NCBI GenBank assembly: GCA_017481575.1
Contig: JAFUPA010000029.1
Span: 1-38,155 of the forward strand
Direction of reading: 5' to 3'
DNA: 38,155 nucleotides
Source: Clostridia bacterium
Lineage (GTDB): Bacteria > Bacillota > Clostridia > Oscillospirales > Acutalibacteraceae
A program made the translations under genes and the position numbers. Of the stretch, positions 1 through 6,421 are shown one piece after another. The notes below the pieces were generated by a model that was not told where the DNA came from, did not search any database, and saw only the letters and a list, made by a program, of their open reading frames with translations. Each line of letters opens with the position of its first letter. The first letter of the stretch is position 1.

Positions 1-1
1 G

Positions 2-433
2 GATTTTGACTATATGATAAAGGCCGCCGCAAAAGGTCTCGATAACAGAGAGGGCAACACTATTGATGGTGAGACTATTACAAATGCTGCAAGTGTTCAA
101 ATCAAACTAAAACTTGGAACAAAGAAAGTTCTTCTTACGGGTGACTGCGCTCCTGATGCTTTTCCCGAAGGAATAAAGCTGAATAGTTACCAGTATATTC
201 AGTTGCCTCATCACGGAAAACCTTCTTCCGCAGAAGAAATTTTCAAGAAAGCGTTTCCTGATGTGGGTGTTACATATCTGGTATCTGATAACAAGGGTAA
301 TGCTAATGGTGGTTCAGATAACTTGGATACAACAGGACATATAGTCAAAAACACCAAAGATTGCGATATTGATATCAATGAAAATTCCGCACCAAACACA
401 TCTTTGTATACAGGAAAAACACTTGGCCAATGA
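2..433 (+). CDS. ComEC/Rec2-like MBL-fold hydrolase, 3' part only
   Basis: This is the C-terminal portion of a metallo-beta-lactamase-fold protein whose start lies before the window; the frame is open from base 2. The visible part holds a strand ending in VLLTGD and then LPHHGKPSS. These match the late metal-binding Asp and His motifs of the ComEC/Rec2 branch (usually TGD and HHGS). Proteins of this branch are metal-dependent hydrolases, often nucleases or phosphodiesterases. No membrane segment is visible here, so it may be a stand-alone soluble hydrolase rather than a full ComEC channel. Its TGA stop overlaps the ATG of the next gene (ATGA, four bases), which suggests translational coupling and a joint role. 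Substrate unknown. Confidence 0.75.
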   Translation, partial: DFDYMIKAAAKGLDNREGNTIDGETITNAASVQIKLKLGTKKVLLTGDCAPDAFPEGIKLNSYQYIQLPHHGKPSSAEEIFKKAFPDVGVTYLVSDNKGNANGGSDNLDTTGHIVKNTKDCDIDINENSAPNTSLYTGKTLGQ

Positions 434-885
434 AATATCTACTTCGAAAAAAGAACAGCTACGAACTAATCCACAGAAAAAAATACATTGAAAAAATAAC
501 GGGTGTATGGTTTTGGCCTAAAGGAGAAATTGGTGAATTTGTAATACTTGAATCTGTGCCAAATTCTTATTATGACGATATCTGTGTTGTGTACGGACAC
601 AATAATGAAGTTGCCGAACTTTTATCTTTTAATATCGAAACATTGAAAGAAAAAAACTTATTTCTTATCTCCTGCTCCTTAAAAAACAAAAAATTACTCC
701 ATATCAAGAATAAAGCCATTTTTCTTGCTCCCCAATCAAATAACAGCTTAATACTTTTAAAAGGAAAAGAGTTAGGTTTTCCTTTTGATATTACAGAAAC
801 AGAACTGAATCTTTATAACTCTCCCGAAAAAGATTTATACCAAAAACTAAGAAATTGCTTTTCTATTCCTAATACTATTCTCTAA
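430..885 (+). CDS. Hypothetical protein coupled to the MBL-fold hydrolase
   Basis: A 151-residue protein that I do not recognise. It starts inside the stop codon of the upstream MBL-fold gene (ATGA overlap), so the two are almost certainly co-translated. It has no signal peptide and no long hydrophobic helix. The first 25 residues are basic, and the middle alternates short hydrophobic strands with charged turns, suggesting a soluble beta-rich fold. A hairpin followed by a T-rich stretch lies about 30 bases after the stop, so the operon ends here. A role as partner, regulator or immunity-like companion of the hydrolase is inference from position only. Confidence 0.7.
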   Translation: MKYLLRKKNSYELIHRKKYIEKITGVWFWPKGEIGEFVILESVPNSYYDDICVVYGHNNEVAELLSFNIETLKEKNLFLISCSLKNKKLLHIKNKAIFLAPQSNNSLILLKGKELGFPFDITETELNLYNSPEKDLYQKLRNCFSIPNTIL

Positions 886-916
886 TACTACTTTTCTTCT
901 AATAACTAAAAAACTC

Positions 917-948
917 AAGGGACCAGTTGTCTGGCCCCTTATTTTATT
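917..948 (+). terminator. Terminator, probably bidirectional
   Basis: Arms AAGGGACCAG (917-926) and CTGGCCCCTT (931-940) pair around a TTGT loop with one mismatch in the plus-strand RNA (a G-U pair in the minus-strand RNA). A T-rich tail follows on the plus strand, and the minus side is also T-rich. It lies between convergent genes ending at 885 and 947. Confidence 0.75.
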
Positions 949-1312
949 ATACATATATCAGTTCTGTGCAAACAATTTCGCTTACCCTTTGCTCTATATT
1001 GCTCATTATCTGCAGCCATTCCGATTGGTCATGTTCTTTTGATTCTTCTGTTAGCCCTTCCGTTGCTTTCATCTGCTTAATGAGAGTATCGTACATATCT
1101 TTTGCCTGCTTTTCAACTTCGGCACAGTGCTGATATAGTTTGCCTTGGGTAAGTAGTGTTGTAAAAAATACCTTTTTGTTTTTAAGTAGATAATCCTTAT
1201 ATAACATTCCCCACTTACCGAGAGCGATATTTGCTTCCTCGGGTGGAAGAGTGAGGTTGGGAATGTTGTAATCTCCAACACGGCGATAACTGATAGTATT
1301 TTTGTTTGACAT
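947..1312 (-). CDS. tnpV: TnpV-type transposon-encoded protein
   Basis: The 121-residue product resembles TnpV, a small protein carried by clostridial mobilizable transposons of the Tn4451 type. Recognisable stretches are the N-terminal YRRVGDYNIPNLTLP, then a KWGMLYKDYL segment and a C-terminal helical part. Its biochemical role in the family is not established. The start at 1312 was chosen over the longer reading to 1402. A GGAGGA ribosome site sits at 1321-1326, and the likely promoter -10 (1343-1348) lies inside the longer reading. No recombinase or other transposon gene is seen nearby, so this is either an orphan or the edge of an element. Confidence 0.75.
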   Translation of the reverse strand: MSNKNTISYRRVGDYNIPNLTLPPEEANIALGKWGMLYKDYLLKNKKVFFTTLLTQGKLYQHCAEVEKQAKDMYDTLIKQMKATEGLTEESKEHDQSEWLQIMSNIEQRVSEIVCTELIYV

Positions 1313-1331
1313 AAAAAGTCCTCCTTTAAAT

Positions 1332-1371
1332 TTTGTACTTACATTGTACAAATTAAAGAAGGATTTGTCGA
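1332..1371 (-). promoter_or_regulatory. tnpV promoter with palindromic operator
   Basis: On the minus strand, TCGACA (1366-1371), a 17-base spacer and TACAAT (1343-1348). The -10 lies inside the inverted repeat TTTGTAC-N7-GTACAAA (1332-1352), a likely repressor site. Confidence 0.55.
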
Positions 1372-1385
1372 ATGTGCAAATATTA

Positions 1386-1426
1386 ATAAAAAAGAAAACC
1401 AAGAAAGACTTTACTCTCTCTTGGTT
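1386..1426 (-). terminator. Terminator of the zinc-ribbon gene
   Basis: Arms AACCAAGA (1397-1404) and TCTTGGTT (1419-1426). On the minus strand the stem is followed by a long T-rich run. It ends the transcript of the gene at 1521-1874 before tnpV. The stretch 1427-1520 shows no gene. Confidence 0.6.
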
Positions 1427-1520
1427 AATTCTTTTTCCTTCTGCAATGCACGGTATCTAATGACTGTTATTATAAACTGTCCTTAGCAACCCCGCGCATT
1501 GTATGGCCGAGTGTTTTTGA

Positions 1521-1874
1521 TCAGTAAACATAAGTAAACATATTTTTCGAACCACAGTTAGGGCAAATTTTCTCCCTCTTCTTCGGGTCTGCTCTTGTTA
1601 GCAATCTAAATCCTAGAAAAATAAAACCGGCACCTGCTAAAAAAAGTAACATAAAAAACCACAGCCAATCACTTTTAGTGAGAATCGGGCCGGGTTTCAT
1701 TTCGCCAACGTAACCACAGCAAGTACATTTAGGAACAGGATGTGTCTGCATACCCATAGGCTGACCATAATACTGCGAAGACTCTGACTGTACCTGTTCA
1801 ATTACCGATTGATTACATTTTGAACACACAGTTGCACCATCTTCAATGTGATTACCACAATTTTTGCAAAACAT
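1521..1874 (-). CDS. Zinc-ribbon membrane protein
   Basis: A 117-residue protein with an N-terminal double-zinc-ribbon motif, CKNC followed after 12 residues by CSKC. A second cysteine set is split around a hydrophobic segment of about 20 residues (WFFMLLFLAGAGFIFLGF): CTCCG before it and CPNCG after it. This suggests a small membrane-anchored zinc protein of a type common in Firmicutes; function unknown. The start at 1874 is set by an AGGTGA ribosome site (1880-1885); a longer frame runs up to 1928 without such a site. It is transcribed divergently from the XRE regulator at 2010. A near-perfect 20-base palindrome lies between the -35 and -10 of its promoter, so repression by that regulator is likely. 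Confidence 0.7.
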   Translation of the reverse strand: MFCKNCGNHIEDGATVCSKCNQSVIEQVQSESSQYYGQPMGMQTHPVPKCTCCGYVGEMKPGPILTKSDWLWFFMLLFLAGAGFIFLGFRLLTRADPKKREKICPNCGSKNMFTYVY

Positions 1875-1935
1875 TTTTTCACCTCCATTGCATAAAATAA
1901 TGTCTTTTGGAATAATAAACAATGACATCCCTTAT

Positions 1936-1964
1936 ATCTTACACCAAATTTAGTGTAAAGTCAA
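1936..1964 (-). promoter_or_regulatory. Promoter with internal 20-bp operator
   Basis: Minus strand: TTGACT (1959-1964), a 17-base spacer and TAAGAT (1936-1941). The near-perfect palindrome TTACACCAAATTTAGTGTAA (1939-1958, one mismatched pair) fills the spacer. This is a typical steric repressor site. Confidence 0.7.
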
Positions 1965-1984
1965 TACACCACAAGTGATGTATT
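1963..1984. promoter_or_regulatory. Second palindromic operator between divergent genes
   Basis: A 22-base imperfect palindrome with outer arms AATACA and TGTATT and inner arms CAC and GTG. It abuts the -35 of the minus-strand promoter and lies 25 bases before the XRE start, so it is well placed for autoregulation. Confidence 0.55.
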
Positions 1985-2009
1985 GTAATATTTTTTTGAG
2001 GTGTTGAGC

Positions 2010-2216
2010 TTGAAAAAATATTATGAAATAATCAGAGATTTAAGAGAAGATAATGATTATACTCAAAGAGAAATAGCCGAAGTATTAAAAACTACACAGC
2101 AAGTTTATTCCAGATATGAAAAAGGTATTAACGAAATGCCTATACGACATCTGATTGAGCTTTGTAAATTTTACAATGTTTCGGCTGATTATGTTCTTGG
2201 TTTGGATGATAAATAA
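2010..2216 (+). CDS. Small XRE-family transcriptional regulator
   Basis: A 68-residue stand-alone Cro/cI-type helix-turn-helix protein. The recognition region is TQREIAEVLKTTQQVYSRYEKG, and the tail NVSADYVLGLDDK is typical of short Firmicute repressors. A TTG start at 2010 is preferred because GAGGTG (1998-2003) lies six bases upstream. That start also aligns exactly with the ATG of the paralogue at 15728-15952 (MKNYYY). It is divergent from the zinc-ribbon gene, with two palindromes in the shared upstream region, so it probably represses both. No partner domain is visible, and the inducing signal is unknown. Confidence 0.85.
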   Translation: MKKYYEIIRDLREDNDYTQREIAEVLKTTQQVYSRYEKGINEMPIRHLIELCKFYNVSADYVLGLDDK

Positions 2217-2351
2217 ATTGGAGTTTGTCAGGATGAATCCCGAAAGTAAGAAGTAATAGTGAAGAAGTGTGGGGCTGCGCCGCATTTTTAAAAGCACAAA
2301 TTACAGTTGAAAAAGTAGTGGCGACCATTGGTCGTCAGTGAATTTTGGCTT

Positions 2352-2434
2352 CAATTGGGACGTCGTGGCGCCGTCCCCTACCGGTTGGATGAAGATTATA
2401 ATTATATCGGCAAATTGGGGTTTGTCGGGGTCTT
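2352..2434. repeat. Direct repeat copy A (partner at 4826-4910)
   Basis: About 83 bases closely matching 4826-4910. Shared blocks include the GGGACGTCG...GGCGCCGTCCCCTACCGG core, a TATAATTATATCG block and an end reading GTTTGTCGG. The core can fold (GGGACG/CGTCCC). The rest of 2217-2351 shows no gene; a degenerate relative of the repeat end (GGAGTTTGTC) occurs near 2220. Confidence 0.8.
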
Positions 2435-2452
2435 GAATTAGATAAAATTTGC

Positions 2453-2612
2453 TCTGTGAGTTGCCTCCCTTGCCCTAAAGGGAGGGGGAGCACGAAGTGG
2501 TGGAGGGATATTATAAAGATTCTTTTATGTTTGCATTGAAGGTCTGCGACGCAGAATATCCTCCCGTCACGGCTACGCCGTGTCACCCTCCTTTAGGCAA
2601 GGAGGGCTGGGT
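2453..2612. repeat. REP/MITE-like palindromic intergenic element
   Basis: The left arm holds CCTCCCTTGCCC and GGGAGG. The right arm holds CCTCCCGTC, then the hairpin ACGGCTACGCCGT, then CACCCTCCTTTAGG and AAGGAGGGCT. The element is flanked by a perfect ten-base inverted repeat, TTTGTCGGGG (2421-2430) and CCCCGACAAA (2632-2641). Related right arms occur near 5068-5118 and 15498-15552. It carries no credible gene. Confidence 0.65.
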
Positions 2613-2673
2613 TCCTGCTAAACTCTAATCACCCCGACAAATTAAAATTTATTCATATAGTAATCTTAACAGC

Positions 2674-2710
2674 AAAAAAATCATCGACCTGAAACCAAGT
2701 CGATGATTTT
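2674..2710 (-). terminator. Terminator of the GNAT-dehydrogenase gene
   Basis: Perfect 12-base stem, AAAATCATCGAC and GTCGATGATTTT, with a ten-base loop. A run of T follows on the minus strand. Confidence 0.85.
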
Positions 2711-2716
2711 TACTAT

Positions 2717-4558
2717 TTAGTCTTTCTTATTCTGCTTTTCAGCGAGCTTTTTCTCGTACATCTCACGGATTCTTTCGTATGTTGAATCGGGGAAGTCGGG
2801 GTTGCCCTTGGAGTAGCTCGGGATGAGCATATCCCCTGCTACATTCGGGTCGGTGCAACGTGTGTCGTCCTTCCACTTTGCACGCTCTTCGGGGTCACGG
2901 AGGTTAGGAATATCCATCGGCTTGCCGCCCTCGAGAACCGAATAATATGCGAACATACCCGGGAGGAACATATCCATTGCTTCGTAAACGTCGATTACGT
3001 CCATATCCTCTCTGCCACGGAGCTTTTCAACAAAGTTGTACATTGTATAGAAGTCGGAACCGCCGTGTCCTGCTTCCTCTGCAAGCTTTGAAAGGTGATC
3101 TTCTGTGCTTGTTTCAACTGCGTGTGAATCATTGTCGCCCTCGTTTTGGTCACAGTTGACATAGAGGTGATTTACGCCCTGACGGTCGTTATCCTCACGG
3201 AAGCTCTCCATACGTCCCTTTGAGCCGTAGATTGAGTACCAGATTGAATCCTTTGAACAGCCGACACCGTGGATTGACTTGAGCACCGCACCGTTTTCAA
3301 GTGTGATAACCTCCATACCAATCGGGCCTGCCTTGGCACCCATACGTGTCATTCGTGCGTTGAGTGCTACCTCAAAGCCTGATACCTTAACGGGACGCAT
3401 ACCTGTGATGTGGATAAGCGGGCCGATTGAGTGTGTGCAGTAATAGCAAGCGTGCATATTGTTACGCCAATGCTCGGGGAGACCTCTTGTGATGTCGTGC
3501 CAGATTGATTCGCAGTTGTGCATATACTCGCCTTCGCCGTATTCGAACTCACCGAGTACACCTGCTCTGTAAAGCTCACGCATCTTCTTCGGTGCGCCCA
3601 TATAGCAGTAATTTTCCGCATAAGCGTAAACTCTGCCTGTTCTTTCAACTGTTTCAATAAGCTCGACCGCTTCTTTCATTGTCTGAACGGGAAGCACCTC
3701 GCTGATAACATCAAGTCCGCTTTCCATACAACGGATTGCAAGCGGTGTGTGCTCGGTTGCATAGTTTGCAAGAACAACTGCATCCATATCGTGCTTAAGG
3801 AAATCTTCAAGGTCGTCGTAGAAAACGATTGTGTCGTTACCGTAGCTTTCCTTTGCGAAGTCAAGTGTAGGCTTGTGATTGTCACAAACAGCTACAAGCT
3901 CTGCGTTCTTTGAATTGACGCAGTAGTTAATCATCGTCTTGCCTCTGCCTGCGCCGACAACACCGATTTTGATTTTCGGTGCTTTATAAATTGTTTTGTA
4001 GAATGAGCAATCCTCGTTAACCATATCGATGCTGTCGATATCGTACTCTGTAAGGATAGCCTCCCAACGCTTCTGCATACCCTCGTCGTACTCAACGGGC
4101 TTGAAGCCTGATGAAAGATAGCTCTTTACCGCACCCTTGCGCCACTCGTCTGTGGTGAGGTAGATGTAATCAACGCCTCGTGCCTCCAGGTCTTTGAGTG
4201 CGATATTGTTGAGGTGCTTGCCGAGACCTTTGCCACGGAATTCGGGCTTGAGACCGACCATATGCACCTCGCCGCAGTTTACATCTGTGTGATGAACTGC
4301 TGTGATTGTGCCGACGTGTTCGCCCTCGTAATCGATGAAATACAAATCGGTGTCAGCATTTGTAAATGCGTGGTTTGTTATTCTGTCGTGGTAGTTGGAC
4401 TCGTCTGCATCGTCGGGAACAAGTCCGTTTTTACAACACTCGACCCAAGCGAGTCTGTCCTCGAGTGTTCCGTTGTAACGTGAAATCTTATATTCTTCGG
4501 GCAAGGTAAGCTCCGGAATAGGAGTGCCTGCCAACCAATACATTTTTAACTGTGCCAT
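2717..4558 (-). CDS. GNAT acetyltransferase fused to Gfo/Idh/MocA oxidoreductase
   Basis: A 613-residue two-domain protein. Residues about 1-190 are a GNAT N-acetyltransferase with the acetyl-CoA loop RGKGLG (108-113). Residues about 195-613 are a Gfo/Idh/MocA dehydrogenase with the dinucleotide motif GVVGAGRG (199-206). The usual catalytic EKP is replaced by SEVLP (286-290), so the family lysine is absent. The late active-site region reads CTHSIG instead of the common D-x-G-x-H. It may therefore bind a nucleotide and a sugar without classical dehydrogenation, or use other residues. The ATG at 4558 follows AAAGGCGG; an upstream GTG at 4567 overlaps that site. It is a single gene with its own promoter and terminator. 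Substrate unknown, perhaps an amino sugar. Confidence 0.85.
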   Translation of the reverse strand: MAQLKMYWLAGTPIPELTLPEEYKISRYNGTLEDRLAWVECCKNGLVPDDADESNYHDRITNHAFTNADTDLYFIDYEGEHVGTITAVHHTDVNCGEVHMVGLKPEFRGKGLGKHLNNIALKDLEARGVDYIYLTTDEWRKGAVKSYLSSGFKPVEYDEGMQKRWEAILTEYDIDSIDMVNEDCSFYKTIYKAPKIKIGVVGAGRGKTMINYCVNSKNAELVAVCDNHKPTLDFAKESYGNDTIVFYDDLEDFLKHDMDAVVLANYATEHTPLAIRCMESGLDVISEVLPVQTMKEAVELIETVERTGRVYAYAENYCYMGAPKKMRELYRAGVLGEFEYGEGEYMHNCESIWHDITRGLPEHWRNNMHACYYCTHSIGPLIHITGMRPVKVSGFEVALNARMTRMGAKAGPIGMEVITLENGAVLKSIHGVGCSKDSIWYSIYGSKGRMESFREDNDRQGVNHLYVNCDQNEGDNDSHAVETSTEDHLSKLAEEAGHGGSDFYTMYNFVEKLRGREDMDVIDVYEAMDMFLPGMFAYYSVLEGGKPMDIPNLRDPEERAKWKDDTRCTDPNVAGDMLIPSYSKGNPDFPDSTYERIREMYEKKLAEKQNKKD

Positions 4559-4583
4559 TATAGCCACCGCCTTTCAAGTTTGA

Positions 4584-4611
4584 ATTGTAGCACAACGAAA
4601 AATAAAGTCAA
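4584..4611 (-). promoter_or_regulatory. Promoter of the GNAT-dehydrogenase gene
   Basis: Minus strand TTGACT (4606-4611), a 16-base spacer ending TGTGC, then TACAAT (4584-4589), 25 bases before the ATG. Confidence 0.65.
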
Positions 4612-4657
4612 GAAAGAAATGGGAAATAAATTTTTAAATAATAAAAAAGAGATAATA

Positions 4658-4693
4658 CAAACAAAAATCCGCCCACTATCGTGAACGGATTTT
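4658..4693 (-). terminator. Terminator of tRNA-Ala
   Basis: Twelve-base stem (4665-4676 with 4681-4692, two G-U pairs) around a four-base loop. T5 and T-rich sequence follow on the minus strand, directly after the encoded CCA of the tRNA. Confidence 0.85.
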
Positions 4694-4696
4694 GTA

Positions 4697-4772
4697 TGGT
4701 GGACCCGATGAGATTCGAACTCACGACACCTGCAATGCGAATGCAGTACTCTCCCAACTGAGCTACGGGCCC
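4697..4772 (-). tRNA. tRNA-Ala (anticodon CGC)
   Basis: A complete 76-base cloverleaf with encoded CCA. The acceptor GGGCCCG pairs with CGGGTCC and includes the G3-U70 wobble that defines alanine tRNA. The anticodon stem CTGCA/TGCAG encloses loop TTCGCAT, so the anticodon is CGC, reading GCG. The T-arm carries TTCGAAT. It is followed by an intrinsic terminator, so it is a single-gene transcript. Confidence 0.95.
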
Positions 4773-4825
4773 GTGTGGCAACGCTGTGGGCGTTGCAATG
4801 AAATCTGACATTAAGGTTTGTAAAT

Positions 4826-4910
4826 CAAATTGGGACGTCGATGGCGCCGTCCCCTACCGGTTGAATAAAAACTATAATTATATCGACAAATCGGAGTTTG
4901 TCGGTATCTT
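4826..4910. repeat. Direct repeat copy B (partner at 2352-2434)
   Basis: Second copy of the roughly 85-base repeat, 54 bases upstream of the tRNA 5' end. It differs from copy A by scattered substitutions, yet keeps the GGCGCCGTCCCCTACCGG block and the CGACAAA/TTTGTCG end hairpin. The stretch 4773-5173 holds only repeats. Confidence 0.8.
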
Positions 4911-4934
4911 TGATTATTATAAAAGATTGTAGCC

Positions 4935-5120
4935 GTTACCCCCATCTGACAAGGGCGCAGGTGTCCGGTGGACACCTCTGCGAAGCAGAAGCGCCGACCG
5001 AGGCGGCAGCCGAGACGGTGGATTTTGCGAAGCAAAAGACGGAGGGAGAGATACCAAAAAGCCTTGACTACCCCTCAGTCTTGCCTACGGCAATCCAGCT
5101 CCCCTGACAAGTGGAGCCAC
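4935..5120. repeat. REP/MITE-like element with inverted arms
   Basis: A mosaic of short hairpins: GGTGTCC/GGACACC, CTGCGAAGCAG, TTTTGCGAAGCAAAA, TTGCCTACGGCAA and GCTCC/GGAGC. A GACGGTGGA...GACGGAGGGAG arm faces a CCCTCAGTC...CCAGCTCCCC arm. This is the same architecture as the elements near 2453 and 15485. The ORF across it is a by-product of the hairpins. Confidence 0.6.
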
Positions 5121-5173
5121 CCTAATCCTAAGTTAACATCAAAATTAAAAGAGCTCCACAAATTATAATTCAT

Positions 5174-5863
5174 CTAAATCTTTTGAAACAACTCGTTTAG
5201 ATTGTGTATTATAGGATATTTGCTGTCGGACTTCTTGCCTGTTCTGTCCATTAAGATACAATTGAAGCCAACCTTTGAAGCGTTATCAAGGTTTGTTTCT
5301 GAATCATCAACAAAAATTGTTTCTTCAGGTAAAAAATCGAGTTCTTTTACTGCTATTTCAAAAAGCTTTGTTCCGCTTTTTTGTTCGTTATAATCACAGG
5401 ACAAAATCAAGCCGTCCAAAAATGGGTCAATTTTATAGCTTTTCAACACTCTTCTCAACGACGGCCACGTGTCGGACAAAACAGAAACAGTATATTGCTT
5501 TTTGAACTGTTCAAAGCAAGGTAACACATCATCATAAATCACAACCTTGCTGTCGTTAAGAGTTACATCTTGCGCCAACTTTTCAGCAAGATTATCATCA
5601 ATATCTTTTATTCCGATTTCGGTCAATGCTCTTTTGTAAAATTCAGTGAACTGCTCGATTTCCTCTTTTTCTGTATGTAAGAGATGAATACTGTCAAGGT
5701 ATTTACATGAGTTTCTAAACGCTGTAGGGCTTTTAGAAGAATGAGTAAGTTTGAAAAACTTTAAAGTTCCGAGTATGTTTTTAGTTTCGGGTGTGATAAA
5801 CCAATTTCCTGTTGCAGGGTAAGCAAGAACTCTGCCAAAATCAAAAATCAGATTTTTAATCAT
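5174..5863 (-). CDS. HAD-superfamily hydrolase (IA type)
   Basis: A 229-residue soluble phosphatase-like protein. Motif I is LIFDFGRVL with the nucleophile at Asp8; the second aspartate of the usual DxD is a glycine, as in several HAD-IA subfamilies. Motif II is VSVLSDTW, a lysine in EQKSGTK fits motif III, and motif IV is TIFVDDSETN. A helical cap lies at about residues 20-100. It probably hydrolyses a small phosphomonoester; the substrate is unknown. GTGGTGATAA precedes the ATG. It is the last of three minus-strand genes spaced by 13-17 bases after rarA, and no clear terminator follows. Confidence 0.85.
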   Translation of the reverse strand: MIKNLIFDFGRVLAYPATGNWFITPETKNILGTLKFFKLTHSSKSPTAFRNSCKYLDSIHLLHTEKEEIEQFTEFYKRALTEIGIKDIDDNLAEKLAQDVTLNDSKVVIYDDVLPCFEQFKKQYTVSVLSDTWPSLRRVLKSYKIDPFLDGLILSCDYNEQKSGTKLFEIAVKELDFLPEETIFVDDSETNLDNASKVGFNCILMDRTGKKSDSKYPIIHNLNELFQKI

Positions 5864-5880
5864 TGATTTATCACCACACT

Positions 5881-6408
5881 TTATTTTTTCTTCTTTTTAT
5901 GATGTCGGTTTTGCTTTTTGAGTTTCTTTTGTTCTCGTTTCTTTTTGAAGTTTTTGATGTCGCCTGCAATGGTATAGTCGTCAATTTCTGTCTGTGTATA
6001 CTTTTCTATCAGTTCTTTTGCACGGCGGTTGTATGAAATCTCGACATTAAGGAAATCAAAAATTTTCGGTCCCGTACCGCTACCGCTGAATTCAATACTT
6101 TTACCAAAGTAAAGCATACTGCGGGGAGACAAGTTGTAAGCCTTATAAATATGCCAGATGTTATGCCAGCGGTATTCCATTTTAAAATAGAACAGGTAAT
6201 AGACATATATACCTGTGTTATCCATAACATAATGAGTCGGCATAATAACGCAGTCAAGCAATGCGATTGCTCCTAACGCATATAAAAGATAAAAGTGTCC
6301 GACTGCATAGTTGATACAACCGGCGGCTATAAAGGAAGTAAGACTAATCGCAAGCCATATATACCAGAATTTGTTTATAAACTTGTGCTTTTCATTTTCT
6401 CTTTTCAT
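5881..6408 (-). CDS. Membrane protein with Lys-rich tail
   Basis: A 175-residue protein with two hydrophobic segments near residues 14-32 and 36-54. A soluble part rich in aromatic residues follows (YRWHNIWHIYKAY and SIEFSG), and the end is very basic (about 20 of the last 30 residues are Lys, Arg or His). The layout of two membrane helices followed by a short beta-rich domain resembles YcxB/PH-like small membrane proteins, but this is weak. The basic tail could bind nucleic acid or acidic lipid. It sits between rarA and the HAD gene, 13 and 17 bases from each, so it is co-transcribed. Its ribosome site is poor, and coupling to rarA translation is possible. Confidence 0.65.
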   Translation of the reverse strand: MKRENEKHKFINKFWYIWLAISLTSFIAAGCINYAVGHFYLLYALGAIALLDCVIMPTHYVMDNTGIYVYYLFYFKMEYRWHNIWHIYKAYNLSPRSMLYFGKSIEFSGSGTGPKIFDFLNVEISYNRRAKELIEKYTQTEIDDYTIAGDIKNFKKKREQKKLKKQNRHHKKKKK

Positions 6409-6421
6409 TTATTTTCTTCTC

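Noticed and set aside
2335-2586. An 83-codon minus-strand frame
   Set aside because: It spans the direct repeat and palindromic element; the similar frame at 4811-5035 arises only because the DNA repeat is shared.
4898-5107. A 69-codon open frame in the region upstream of the HAD gene
   Set aside because: It lies wholly inside a palindromic repeat, has no ribosome site, and its translation is low-complexity from the hairpins.
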